Assembly (NCBI GenBank): GCA_964396165.1
Contig: CAYNEF010000004.1
Location: forward strand, 1 to 64,000
Direction: 5' to 3'
Source: CALCZU01 sp964396165
Lineage (GTDB): Bacteria > Bdellovibrionota > FAC87 > UBA2466
DNA length: 64,000 bases
A program made the position numbers and the translations under genes. The notes below the pieces were generated by a model, which was not told the origin of the DNA, did not search any database, and saw only the letters and a program-made list of their open reading frames with translations. Below are positions 32,502 through 41,365 of this stretch, in pieces. The stretch's first letter is position 1; the number at the start of each line of letters is the position of its first letter.

Positions 32502-33995
32502 CTAGGCAGCGGACTGGGAGGATGTGCGAGATTTTCTGCGGATGGAGTAACGAATTCGTGTTCCCGTACCGGTTTTTTCCACATAGCCTTCTCCACTCAT
32601 GGAAGTGAGAAAGCGTTGTATGGACCTCAGTGGAGTTTGAAGAGCCATGCCAGCTTCCTTTGCGGAAAATGGTTTTTCTTGAAAATGGCTGTAAAGAACA
32701 CGCAGCAGTGGGTGGCGTCTGGATTCAATTTGCGAAATTACGATACCTACTTCTCCACTTCCTGAAAGGGAGTAAAACCATCCTTCTTGTTTGATCTCAA
32801 GGGGGATTTGGTTATCTGAAAGCCACTGGCGGAAACGAAAAACAGTTTGGTGCACTTTTGCGGGCGACGAGATCGGGTTGAAATACTCTCCCGGGTGTAA
32901 GGCTCCGAATAAAGAACCGATGCGAAACGGACGATAGAAGTCGGTTGAAAAAACTTGAAGCATGCGGTGCGCAGCTTGTCCTACTTTTAAATCTGTCGGC
33001 TCACCATCCAGTGTGGCGTCGAATATGGAGAATTCTTTTTTAGGGGAACAACCCGTATTTAAGTCCCAGGTGTAATTCCTCGGAATTTCCACTTTTTCAG
33101 GAAAATCTAAAACCAGGCGTTTGCGGTAATCTTCGAACGGAGTACCAAAGTACACTTTTTTAAACAGTTCTTTGTCATGTAAGGCAATACTAAGGTATTT
33201 GTCGCATTCTCGTATTGTTTCCCAGTGGTTCATTTTAACTGATTTCGTTCGCAAATTTTGCAGTTCTTTTATAGCGTTCTTATCCGACGCATTTTTCATC
33301 ACGCCGAGTATTGCCAGCCATTTTTCGATGAAGAGCACATCGAGAGTCGCAGATTTTTTTAAAACTTTGTCTGCATTGCGCAAACTTTTTTCCGCATCCC
33401 CAAAGCGCTTAGTAAAAATGCATAGCTGCGAGAGAAGCTCCAGGCAATTCGCATAGAGTCTGGGGTGGTTTTGCTCAGTATCAACGAGTAGCATTTGGAT
33501 GATAGTACCGGCTTCATTAAATTCTTTTACCCGGATAAGGGCTGCCGCCAAATTCACAAAACCAACAAGTCTATCGTATACATCTGTCTTGGGATTTGAA
33601 ACGTAGGCTCTAAGATAAGGAACGGCTTCGGCGTATTTCCACTCGGCAAAGAGCGAAAAGGCCATAATGAGATTTCCTTGCGGAATTTTCGTCAGATCAA
33701 TATGGCTTAAGATCCATCTGGATTCAAAAAGCGAACCTACACGTACTAGGGATGCTGCGTATTCGACTTTATCGATATCTGTAGCCGAAGCAGCGCCTTT
33801 TCTCGTGGGGCGAATGACTGGATTAAGCACCTTTAAGGCTACTTCCGGATCGTTTACACGCCGTAAAAGAGAAGCAATTTTTCTGGCTTGTTCTTTCGGA
33901 TATCCCTTTTCGACAGCATTTAACAAAGCGTTATGCGCTTCTGTTATCTTTCCATCCCGAACCAGTTTTTCAAGAGTATCCAAGGAAAAGGACAT
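32502..33995 (-). CDS. TPR-repeat protein with C-terminal winged-helix-like domain
   Basis: A 497-residue soluble protein. The first 300 residues are alpha-helical with tetratricopeptide-like repeats (E-A-G-T-I-I-Q-M-L-L, A-E-K-S-L-R-N-A-D-K-V-L). The segment VFRFRQWLSDNQIPLEIKQ (about 370-390) resembles the OmpR-type DNA-binding core, and the end (SMSGEGYVEKTGTGTRIRYS) reads as a second small winged-helix. The arrangement suggests a regulator that senses a partner or ligand through the TPRs and binds DNA through the C-terminus. No family name is certain. Divergent from the secreted protease gene at 34165, whose promoter lies in the 169-base spacer. Confidence 0.68.
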   Translation of the reverse strand: MSFSLDTLEKLVRDGKITEAHNALLNAVEKGYPKEQARKIASLLRRVNDPEVALKVLNPVIRPTRKGAASATDIDKVEYAASLVRVGSLFESRWILSHIDLTKIPQGNLIMAFSLFAEWKYAEAVPYLRAYVSNPKTDVYDRLVGFVNLAAALIRVKEFNEAGTIIQMLLVDTEQNHPRLYANCLELLSQLCIFTKRFGDAEKSLRNADKVLKKSATLDVLFIEKWLAILGVMKNASDKNAIKELQNLRTKSVKMNHWETIRECDKYLSIALHDKELFKKVYFGTPFEDYRKRLVLDFPEKVEIPRNYTWDLNTGCSPKKEFSIFDATLDGEPTDLKVGQAAHRMLQVFSTDFYRPFRIGSLFGALHPGEYFNPISSPAKVHQTVFRFRQWLSDNQIPLEIKQEGWFYSLSGSGEVGIVISQIESRRHPLLRVLYSHFQEKPFSAKEAGMALQTPLRSIQRFLTSMSGEGYVEKTGTGTRIRYSIRRKSRTSSQSAA

Positions 33996-34164
33996 GTTAT
34001 TAATTATACTCCAGCCTGGAACCTAGACGTAGTCAAAGTGAATACTCACAACGCGTTAAGATTGTATGAGGTCTGTTTTCTTAAGTATTTCGCTGTATAC
34101 GACACAATTTAAAGTGGTCTTTTTATTGCACTTTATAAAATCATACAGAATTTGAGTTGGAAGT

Positions 34165-36093
34165 ATGAAGCACCTAGCAATCGCATTATTAGCCCTTTCC
34201 TTTATCACGCGTACTCTCACGGCTGGTGAGATCCCGCATGAGAAGCGCGAGTTTTTGGAAAAATTATCCGGCTCTATGCAGTCTATTGAAGATGATTTTG
34301 TGGGGAATAAATCTCAAACGTCACGTTCCGGTAAATTACTTCAAACACTATTAAAAAGTTTACTCAAAGAAAAACTGGTAAAAAAAGAGGATGTATTACT
34401 CTCTCTTGATAACTTTAAAGAATTAAAAGAAAAACTTTTAAAACTCAAAAAAGAGGACTCTGCAAAGGACATCACAATCGGTGATATCACCACCATGTTA
34501 AAAGACGACTTTGCAGGGATAGCAGAGAACGAAAAAGACGAAGTAAGAAATAAACTGATAGCGCTTATCTTGGCAGAAATGAAACAAAAGAAGAACGGTG
34601 ATGTTTCTATAAATAGCAAAATCAAAGAAGTTGTTCTGGATTACTTAAAATCTGCAAAACAACTGGAACCGAATAAAGTAATTGCTCTTAGTGAAGACTT
34701 AAAAAAAGAGTTAGGCTTTGATGGAAAAAGCAAAGCAGAAGATTTTTACCCGGAAAATATAATAAAGAAAATTGAAGAAAAAGGTCTTTCTTCTCCTAAA
34801 GCCGGTCTGGATTTACTTTCAAATTTGGTGAATGACAGTCTGGACAAAGTAGAGTCGTTGGACAACGCTTTGGCCCCTATCTACAAGGGGATTTACGAAT
34901 CCATGATTGAAATTGCTCCGAATAAATTCGCAATCCCAGATAGCTTCCAGACAGCTACCGACATGATTAACAGCATTCGCAATGAAAAAATCCAGGAGCC
35001 ACCGCTGGGAAATAACAAATTGAACCTCGTGCCCATACAAAATCACGGAAGAGAGCAGGGAATAATTTCTGGTAATGCTTTTGGTGGAAATCGATTCAGT
35101 GGGGGCACAAGACGTTTCGGCCAAGGGGGAGGGAGCGTCTCTGGAGCTTCTTCTGGAAAAATTCCCGGCATCAATGATACGGAGGAATTAAAAGCCTGTT
35201 TAGATGCCAGTAAGAAACAAAGATTCAATGTAGAGTTGAAACTTCCGGGAGCGCTCTGCGCGAGCACAGCGATTTCCGTAAACCCAAAATCTGAATTGAA
35301 GAGCTTTAGCGAAAAACAACCCGGAGAGCAATGCACAGTTAATTTTGCAACAGCGGTTCACTGTCTCGAAGGCATGCGCTTAAATGGAAGAACTATCGGC
35401 ACTAGAATTTCTGGTAAAAATGTAAATGCAAGAGTACTGCAAAGTGGCAGTATTGATGGGAGCGCACAAAAAGCTGTGCAAAATGGCAATCCTGATCTGG
35501 CGATTTTAGTTGCTTCTTTGCCGTGTGAAGATGCTCGCTCCATACACTTTGCCAAAATTCCAACGGCATCGGAGCTTGCAGAATTGAAAGAGCGAGAAAA
35601 TATTCCGCTAGTGATGCAGCAAAATAGTGAAATCAATGCGAGTATTAACGGAGAAAATGCAGCGACCATAGCCGCGCAAGGAAGTTTTGAAAAGCTCTCT
35701 GACGGATCATTGGGAAATTTCTTACGTTTTAATTCCAATAGCAGATTCAATAATAAGTCTGGTATCACAGGCGATTCCAGCCGCATTAGACAAGGGGATT
35801 CAGGCGGTACGGCACTTACCTGTAAGGTGTCTTCTAATAATGAAGTTTTAGATTATTTGTATCTTGGAGCGATTTCTCACATAGATGTGAGAGGTGACAA
35901 TTTCGAAGGCACTGTAGGCGGCGTAGCTTCCGGACAATCGCTAGCGAATTTAAGCCGTGTAATGCGTGCAGATGACAATCAGCAAAAAGCGGACAGACAT
36001 GTAGCTTCTATAGAAAATAATTCTTCAGCAAAACTGAGCGCATTAGATAGCGCCGGCATTCGACAACAACCGATTTCCACACATAGTAATTAA
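34165..36093 (+). CDS. Secreted protein with long helical stalk and C-terminal S1-like protease domain
   Basis: A 642-residue protein. The signal peptide is MKHLAIALLALSFITRTLTA. Residues 25-270 are Lys/Glu/Leu-rich helices (KLLKLKKEDSAKDI) that look like coiled coil. A Gly/Phe/Arg-rich linker (GGNRFSGGTRRFGQGGG, about 310-330) leads to a chymotrypsin-like domain: His in FATAVHCLEGM, Asp in NPDLAILVA and Ser in RQGDSGGTALTC. The V-H-C form of the His motif is less usual than A-H-C. The protein may be a cell-surface or secreted protease held on a helical stalk. Preceded by TTGGAAGT, a modest ribosome-binding site. Confidence 0.8.
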   Translation: MKHLAIALLALSFITRTLTAGEIPHEKREFLEKLSGSMQSIEDDFVGNKSQTSRSGKLLQTLLKSLLKEKLVKKEDVLLSLDNFKELKEKLLKLKKEDSAKDITIGDITTMLKDDFAGIAENEKDEVRNKLIALILAEMKQKKNGDVSINSKIKEVVLDYLKSAKQLEPNKVIALSEDLKKELGFDGKSKAEDFYPENIIKKIEEKGLSSPKAGLDLLSNLVNDSLDKVESLDNALAPIYKGIYESMIEIAPNKFAIPDSFQTATDMINSIRNEKIQEPPLGNNKLNLVPIQNHGREQGIISGNAFGGNRFSGGTRRFGQGGGSVSGASSGKIPGINDTEELKACLDASKKQRFNVELKLPGALCASTAISVNPKSELKSFSEKQPGEQCTVNFATAVHCLEGMRLNGRTIGTRISGKNVNARVLQSGSIDGSAQKAVQNGNPDLAILVASLPCEDARSIHFAKIPTASELAELKERENIPLVMQQNSEINASINGENAATIAAQGSFEKLSDGSLGNFLRFNSNSRFNNKSGITGDSSRIRQGDSGGTALTCKVSSNNEVLDYLYLGAISHIDVRGDNFEGTVGGVASGQSLANLSRVMRADDNQQKADRHVASIENNSSAKLSALDSAGIRQQPISTHSN

Positions 36094-36102
36094 TGTTAGA
36101 TG

Positions 36103-36342
36103 CTATTTCTTTTTCGTGCGGGGAGTTTCTCGAACTCTTTTTGCATTTGGATGAGGAGCGGGCAATTCCAACTTTGGTTCCGCATTTACAGAAGGGGCCA
36201 ATGGGATTTTACACTTTTCTTCGCCTTTTGCCCCGGTTTCTACACAGGGAGTAGGCGTGGGAGCAACTCCCGACGGTACTTTGGAAACAGCCGCGTTATC
36301 TGCAAATGCGAATGAAGTTAAAATCAGAAGTTTGATAATCAT
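36103..36342 (-). CDS. Small secreted Pro/Ala-rich protein, 79 aa
   Basis: The start MIIKLLILTSFAFA is a short signal peptide ending at about residue 14. The mature part is Pro, Ala and Val-rich with two Cys (PTPCVETGAKGEEKCKIP), which could make a disulfide, and a basic tail (RVRETPRTKKK). Such sequences are common in the secreted set of this window (see 52593) and carry no family I recognise. The stop lies 10 bases from the end of the convergent protease gene. Confidence 0.6.
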   Translation of the reverse strand: MIIKLLILTSFAFADNAAVSKVPSGVAPTPTPCVETGAKGEEKCKIPLAPSVNAEPKLELPAPHPNAKRVRETPRTKKK

Positions 36343-36361
36343 ATAGTCGATTAATATAACC

Positions 36362-38053
36362 CTAACTAGCCCTTACATCAATCACTTGGAATTTATCCAC
36401 ATCCACAAGCCCCTTATCGGTCAATTTGAGGCTTGGAATCACAGGAAGACTTAAAAATGCCAGTTGCAGAAAGGGTTCTACGAGTTCGCATCCAGTGCTT
36501 TTACTTGCGGCCTTTAACTCCAATAGTTTTTTTCGAATCGTCTCAGGCGACTCTGCCGTCATTAAGCCGCCGAAGGGAAGGGCGAGAAGTGACAAAACTT
36601 TTCCCCCCTGCACAACGCAAAATCCACCCTGGCTTTCTATCAGTGCTTTTAATCCTATTTGCATGTCGGAGTGCGAAGTTCCTGCCACGATGAGATTATG
36701 ACTATCGTGTCCGACACTGGAAGCTATGGCTCCTTTAAAATTTTCTCCAAAGCCACGCACAAATGCGTTTGCTGGTTTGGATTTATTTCCGTGTCTTTCT
36801 AAAACAGTTAAGTAGGCAACTCCTTTGGAGTCTGACTTTTCTGTCGTTCGGTCTGTAATGATTTTTCCAGGTTTAATGACAATCACATGTACGTTGCCTA
36901 CAGGGCCTTTCAAGTCTTCAAGAGTGGGACACGTCGCTTTGACTGTGTTGTCGAATTTATTTGTGCTACTTGATTTTTGGACGCACTCAGTGCTTTCTTT
37001 CCCCAATCGAAATACTTTTTCGATAGAAACAGAATTCAAATCATTCAACAGAACGAGATCTGCGTTATACCCAGGAGCTATTGCACCCGTTCTGGATTTT
37101 TCTTTTGTCAGTCCATAGTGTTTTGCAACAGAGTAGCTCGACGCGCGAAATACCATTTTGGGATCCCAACCGGATTGGATAGCACGTCTTACTAAAAAAT
37201 CGATGTGGCCTTCTTCAAAAATATCCAGTGGATTTCTGTCGTCGGTACAAAAACCTACTTCACTGGAAGAACCCACTGTCAAAAGCGGTAAAAGTGCAGA
37301 CAAATCCTTTGCTACGCTGCCTTCCCGAATCCAAACTGCAATCCCTTTAGTCAGTTTTTCGCGTGCTTCTTCTAACTCTGAGGATTCGTGACAGGAGGAA
37401 ATTCCAGTAGATGCATACGCGGAAAGTTCTTTTCCGCGTAGCAAAGGAGCATGGCCATCCATGTAGTAATCGTAAAACGCTTCTACTTTATCAAGAACTT
37501 CTTTGTCTTTGAATAAAACACCGGGAACATTCATCACTTCCGCAAGTCCTAATGCTTTTGCATGTGACTTCAGGGGAAAAAGATCGGAAACAGTGAGGTG
37601 TCCTGCGCCATTTGTTTCCATATCCGTTGCTGGAACACACGAGCTTAGCATCACGCGCAAATCAATCGGACTTTCCAAAGCCTGCGATAGAAAATACTGG
37701 ATTCCTTTTACGCCAATTACATTTGCGATTTCATGAGGGTCAGAGATGACAGTGGTAGTGCCTTTATTTAAGACGAGGTTTGAAAAGTTCGAGGGGACCA
37801 TTAAAGAACTTTCCACATGCACGTGCGCATCGATAAAGCCGGGAACTAACGTTTTACCCCGGCATTCCAGTGTTTTTGAAGCTTTTAAGCCGCTTTCAAG
37901 ACCGACAATGGTTCCATCCAATACGGAAATGTCCCCTTGTTTCCATTCGAGGGAAAATACGTCGAGGTAAGTTGTGTTTTTTAAGAGAAGATCACAGGGA
38001 ATTTTTCCGAGTGCTGCATCAATGCGACGTTCAATTCGGTTGCGAAAGTCCAT
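36362..38053 (-). CDS. ade: Adenine deaminase
   Basis: A 563-residue amidohydrolase that converts adenine to hypoxanthine in purine salvage. The metal motif D-A-H-V-H-V-E-S-S (about 59-67) and the D-P-H-E-I-A-N-V segment are typical of the bacterial Ade family, distinct from cytosine deaminases. The C-terminal domain with V-G-H-D-S-H-N-L-I-V-A-G and G-G-x-x-L-P-F-G-G-L is also characteristic. The length is close to the usual 570-590. The start codon overlaps the stop of the upstream thioredoxin-like gene by one base, so the two are probably co-transcribed, although a functional link is unclear. Confidence 0.95.
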   Translation of the reverse strand: MDFRNRIERRIDAALGKIPCDLLLKNTTYLDVFSLEWKQGDISVLDGTIVGLESGLKASKTLECRGKTLVPGFIDAHVHVESSLMVPSNFSNLVLNKGTTTVISDPHEIANVIGVKGIQYFLSQALESPIDLRVMLSSCVPATDMETNGAGHLTVSDLFPLKSHAKALGLAEVMNVPGVLFKDKEVLDKVEAFYDYYMDGHAPLLRGKELSAYASTGISSCHESSELEEAREKLTKGIAVWIREGSVAKDLSALLPLLTVGSSSEVGFCTDDRNPLDIFEEGHIDFLVRRAIQSGWDPKMVFRASSYSVAKHYGLTKEKSRTGAIAPGYNADLVLLNDLNSVSIEKVFRLGKESTECVQKSSSTNKFDNTVKATCPTLEDLKGPVGNVHVIVIKPGKIITDRTTEKSDSKGVAYLTVLERHGNKSKPANAFVRGFGENFKGAIASSVGHDSHNLIVAGTSHSDMQIGLKALIESQGGFCVVQGGKVLSLLALPFGGLMTAESPETIRKKLLELKAASKSTGCELVEPFLQLAFLSLPVIPSLKLTDKGLVDVDKFQVIDVRAS

Positions 38054-38532
38054 TAATGTTTGATGAGGCCGTCAATCGCGGCCGTAATGCCTTCTTCTTC
38101 TTCCGTTCCCCAAACGCCTGAACTTTCATAAACGACTTCTCCGGCAGAATTCACCACATAAGTAGAGGGATATCCGGATGTGCCCAATTGTGCGATTACT
38201 GCTTTTTTACTGTCTTTTAGTACAGGGTGGTTGGGAGTGTGGCGTCTGATCCATTCTTCGTATGAGCTGTCATTTTTATCGATGCCGACATCTAGTACTT
38301 GCACTCTGGGGTTAGTGGCATACTTTGCAGCCAATGCATTTACGTTAGGAGCATTTTCGTTGCAATAAGGACAACCCAAAAAATACGCTTCAATCACAAA
38401 GATTGCATTGGACTGGGTTTTGCTGCTGTAAATCTTTCCCCCAGCATTCATGTTGGGCAATTCGAAGGAACTTAATGTCACTGCTTTTGCGAGACTTGCG
38501 GCCAAAAACAAAATTGCGAAGATAGATTTCAT
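38053..38532 (-). CDS. Periplasmic thioredoxin-like (TlpA/ResA-type) protein
   Basis: A 159-residue protein with a signal peptide (MKSIFAILFLAASLAKA). The redox site is C-P-Y-C in FLGCPYCNEN (about 54-57), and the cis-Pro is in GYPSTYVVN. The sequence after the motif (NAPNVNALAAKY) and the DVGIDKND segment fit the TlpA/AhpC-TSA thioredoxin-fold. It probably reduces or maintains disulfides in the periplasm. The gene overlaps adenine deaminase by one base. A TCTCCC-like (GGGAGA on the coding strand) ribosome-binding site precedes the ATG. Confidence 0.88.
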   Translation of the reverse strand: MKSIFAILFLAASLAKAVTLSSFELPNMNAGGKIYSSKTQSNAIFVIEAYFLGCPYCNENAPNVNALAAKYATNPRVQVLDVGIDKNDSSYEEWIRRHTPNHPVLKDSKKAVIAQLGTSGYPSTYVVNSAGEVVYESSGVWGTEEEEGITAAIDGLIKH

Positions 38533-38638
38533 TGTGTTCTCCCTTGTAAGACTAACAGTGCAGTATTCTTTCGACTCTGCATAGCCCTTTATGAAAGGAT
38601 GTATGAACAGAAGTTAAATGGCACGCCGCCCTGCAATG

Positions 38639-39433
38639 CTACCACCGTTGGTATTTACCGGTTTTAACAATCTTTAGACTGATGAAAAACAGCACAACTA
38701 AGGTGAGAAAGGAAATGGATAAACTGGTTGCAATGGATAAATCCGCTTTTCCCAATATCCCGTAGCGCACCCCATTGATGAAATAAATCATGGGATTAAA
38801 TTTTGAGAGTGTTTGCCAGAAGGGATGTAAGCTCCCCAGTGGAAAAAATACACCGCCTAAATACATCAGTGGAAGCAGTACAAAACCCCCGATGGCACTG
38901 AGTTGATCAAAGTTTTTTGCCCAAAATGCGACAGAGACTCCCAGGGCAGAAAAACTTAAGCCCCCGCACAGAAGTACAAGTAAGAGAGAGAAAGGATGCG
39001 CTATCCCTAGGATTTCGCTATAGCGTAAGAAATAGAAAACCTGTCCGACAGTGAAAGTTACAAGCCCGACGAGTACGCCTCTAGCGAGTCCCCCCAACAT
39101 ATACGCCAAATCAATTTGCAACGGGCTTAGCGGTACGATTCGCAAATCTTCTAGATCTCCATGAAAACGGGAAGTACCGATCGAGCTCGAAGAGTTTTGA
39201 AAAGCATTGTTTAATAATCCCATCATGACTATGCCGGGGATGAGAAAGGCCAGATACGAGCGGTGTCCTTCCACTGTAATATTATTTCCCAAGCTGACGC
39301 CAAAAATCATCATGTAAAGTGTGGAGTTGATGAGAGGGATGAAGATGGTTTGGCCAATCACTCGCCAAAAACGCTTCATTTCTTTTTTTAGAAGCGAAAA
39401 AAACGGCGCCCAATTTAATTCGTGTTGTCTCAT
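38639..39433 (-). CDS. ABC-2 type transporter permease
   Basis: A 264-residue permease with six hydrophobic helices. It contains the ABC-2 signature around the third helix and the segment S-P-L-Q-I-D-L-A-Y-M, which matches the coupling region after P-L-S. The C-terminal part has P-L-x-Y-L-G-G-V-F-F-P-L, a highly typical ABC-2 (DrrB/NodJ-type) motif. It forms the membrane part of an exporter with the ATP-binding protein encoded just upstream; the permease ATG overlaps the ATPase stop by 4 bases. Substrates of this family range from lipids and polysaccharides to antibiotics and cannot be told here. Confidence 0.93.
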   Translation of the reverse strand: MRQHELNWAPFFSLLKKEMKRFWRVIGQTIFIPLINSTLYMMIFGVSLGNNITVEGHRSYLAFLIPGIVMMGLLNNAFQNSSSSIGTSRFHGDLEDLRIVPLSPLQIDLAYMLGGLARGVLVGLVTFTVGQVFYFLRYSEILGIAHPFSLLLVLLCGGLSFSALGVSVAFWAKNFDQLSAIGGFVLLPLMYLGGVFFPLGSLHPFWQTLSKFNPMIYFINGVRYGILGKADLSIATSLSISFLTLVVLFFISLKIVKTGKYQRW

Positions 39434-40320
39434 TCGCTCTCCACAAGTCTTAAAAATGCATCTTCGAGCTTTCCTTCGCGGATCTTCAAATCCATAATCT
39501 GGTCGACGCCCACGAGTGAGAGTATGTTTCCGATTTCAAGTGTGTTGGGAATTCTGAATGAAACTTCCGTGTCCGTTTGTTTTTTTAAATACTCTGTCTG
39601 CAATTTTGGGATTGGATTTTTTAAAATGATTTTAATTTCTCGTAATGTAAGCTTTTGAATCAGATCTTTCGTCTGGCCCACTTCGAGAATTTTCCCCTGG
39701 TGCAATACTCCTACACGTTTACACAGTTTTTCTGCTTCTTCCAGATAGTGTGTCGTGAGAAGTACTGTCACTTTCTGATCGTGGTTCAATTCCTCTACAA
39801 ATTCCCATAGCGTATTTCTTAGTTCGACGTCGACTCCTGCAGTCGGCTCGTCGAGTAAAAGAAGTTTTGGCTTGTGCACAAGCGCTTTTGCAATAGCCAA
39901 CCTTCTTTTCATTCCGCCACTTAATTGCCTGACGCGTTTGTCCTTGTGCGCTTTTAACGCCAGTCTATCGAGGAGAAAATCAATTTGTTTTTGGTTGTTC
40001 AGTAGGCCGTAATAGCCTGAGTGGAATTTCAAAACTTCTTCGACTGAGAAAAAACCATGGCTCACTACTTCTTGAGGAACTACACCCAAAAGTTGTTTGG
40101 TTTCTTTCGAACCCATAGCAACATCAGTTCCGAATATGAGGACTTGTCCTTCTGTTGGTTTTTCAAGGGTCGAGATACAGGAGATGATAGAAGTTTTGCC
40201 GGCCCCATTCGGACCTAAGAGTGCAAACATTTCCCCGTCATCCAAATGAAAACTGACATGATTTACTGCAGTGGTATTAGCATACGATTTGACCAGTTGT
40301 CTTATTTCCAAAGGGAACAT
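39430..40320 (-). CDS. ABC transporter ATP-binding protein
   Basis: A 296-residue ATPase subunit. Walker A is GPNGAGKTS (about 36-44), the Q-loop is V-V-P-Q-E-V, the signature is LSGGMKRRL and Walker B is LLLLDEPTAGVD, followed by the switch His in TTHYLEE. A C-terminal extension of about 80 residues with E-I-K-I-I-L-K-N-P is typical of CcmA/DrrA-type exporters. It is coupled to the permease at 38639. Divergent from the glutaredoxin gene across a 67-base spacer. Confidence 0.95.
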   Translation of the reverse strand: MFPLEIRQLVKSYANTTAVNHVSFHLDDGEMFALLGPNGAGKTSIISCISTLEKPTEGQVLIFGTDVAMGSKETKQLLGVVPQEVVSHGFFSVEEVLKFHSGYYGLLNNQKQIDFLLDRLALKAHKDKRVRQLSGGMKRRLAIAKALVHKPKLLLLDEPTAGVDVELRNTLWEFVEELNHDQKVTVLLTTHYLEEAEKLCKRVGVLHQGKILEVGQTKDLIQKLTLREIKIILKNPIPKLQTEYLKKQTDTEVSFRIPNTLEIGNILSLVGVDQIMDLKIREGKLEDAFLRLVESE

Positions 40321-40352
40321 GCGTAAGACATTCTCTCTCCTTTAGGATTACT

Positions 40353-40381
40353 TTGACAAGAAACTTCTCAGTTAAGATACT
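40353..40381 (+). promoter_or_regulatory. Strong candidate promoter upstream of glutaredoxin, probably leaderless
   Basis: A perfect TTGACA (40353-40358) and GATACT (40376-40381) are spaced by 17 bases. A start site seven bases downstream would coincide with the GTG at 40388, so the mRNA could have no 5' leader. Extended ribosome-binding site: none needed for a leaderless mRNA. Confidence 0.5.
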
Positions 40382-40387
40382 AGCAAG

Positions 40388-40639
40388 GTGAAAAAAGTAA
40401 CTGTATATACCACTTCAAATTGTCCCTATTGCGTTAGAGCAAAGCAACTGCTTACCACGAAGGGAATTCCTTTTGAGGAAATCAACTTAAGCGGCAAACC
40501 AGATGAACTTGTCGCTTTAAAAAATAGAACAGGATGGAGAACGGTTCCACAGATTTTTATTGGCGAAGAGCTGATAGGTGGATTCTCCGAGTTATCGGAA
40601 TTAAATGCATCAAACGAATTAGATAAAAAACTTTCTTAA
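40388..40639 (+). CDS. Glutaredoxin (Grx3-like)
   Basis: An 83-residue thioredoxin-fold protein with the dithiol active site C-P-Y-C (Cys12 and Cys15) close to the N-terminus, T-V-P-Q-I-F with the cis-Pro, and G-G-F-S-E-L, which matches the G-G-x-D/S-E-L glutathione-binding loop. It would reduce disulfides and ribonucleotide reductase using glutathione. The start is GTG at 40388. The RNase HI gene begins 4 bases after its stop, so the pair is likely one transcript. Confidence 0.96.
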   Translation: MKKVTVYTTSNCPYCVRAKQLLTTKGIPFEEINLSGKPDELVALKNRTGWRTVPQIFIGEELIGGFSELSELNASNELDKKLS

Positions 40640-40642
40640 AAA

Positions 40643-41326
40643 ATGGCCGACAACAATATTATTTTTTGTGATGGTGCCTGCTCCGGTAACCCTGGTCCGG
40701 GAGGTTGGGCTTGTATTGTGAGTAGCTCAGGAATTGTGAGCGAACTAGGCGGTAGAGAAGACAATACGACTAATAACCGCATGGAGATGACGGCCGCACT
40801 GAAGGCACTTGAAAAAATTGCACCACTAAAATGTGCGTTCACGATTTATACCGATTCCAGTTATCTCATTAAAGGAATAACGGGTTGGGTATTCGGGTGG
40901 CAGAAGAACGACTGGAAAACGTCAGATGGTAAAGATGTCGCCAACCGTGATCTTTGGCAAAAGCTTGTAGAAATGCAGCAGTTAATAGGACATAAAAATA
41001 TTCGTTGGACGCATGTACCTGCGCACTCAGGAATTCCCGCAAACGAAAGAGTGGATGAAATTGCAGTTTCCTTTGCCAAACAAACTCCTATCACGCTTTA
41101 TCAGGGACCCTTTCAAAACTATACGGTTTCGCTGGAAGTCATACTTCAACAAAGCTCGCCGAAACAAAAACCTGTCTATTTAAGCTTTATAGACGGGGTT
41201 CTCGAGCGGCATTCGACATGGCCTGAGTGTGAAAAACGCGTAAAAGGAAAAAATAACGCGAAGTTTAAAAAAGTGGCTTCCGCACAAGAAGAAAAAGAAA
41301 TCCTCTTAAAATGGGGCATAAAATAA
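40643..41326 (+). CDS. rnhA: Ribonuclease HI with C-terminal hybrid-binding-like domain
   Basis: A 227-residue enzyme that cuts RNA in RNA-DNA hybrids. The N-terminal 150 residues are a normal RNase HI: Asp10 in FCDGACSGNPGPGGW, Glu48 in NNRMEMTAA, Asp71 in YTDSSYL and Asp138 near NERVDEIA, with VPAHSG as the usual His-containing motif. An extra domain of about 75 residues follows. Its pattern, Y-x-x-F-I-D-G-V-x-x-x-H-S-x-W-x-E-C-x-x-x-V-K-G-x-x-x-A-x-F-K-K, is that of the hybrid-binding (viroplasmin-like) domain, which is normally found at the N-terminus in eukaryotic and some bacterial RNase HI proteins. Its position at the C-terminus is unusual. Confidence 0.92.
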   Translation: MADNNIIFCDGACSGNPGPGGWACIVSSSGIVSELGGREDNTTNNRMEMTAALKALEKIAPLKCAFTIYTDSSYLIKGITGWVFGWQKNDWKTSDGKDVANRDLWQKLVEMQQLIGHKNIRWTHVPAHSGIPANERVDEIAVSFAKQTPITLYQGPFQNYTVSLEVILQQSSPKQKPVYLSFIDGVLERHSTWPECEKRVKGKNNAKFKKVASAQEEKEILLKWGIK

Positions 41327-41365
41327 GAATCTCAATTGTTTAGGCGCATTTTCCGATAAGAATTT

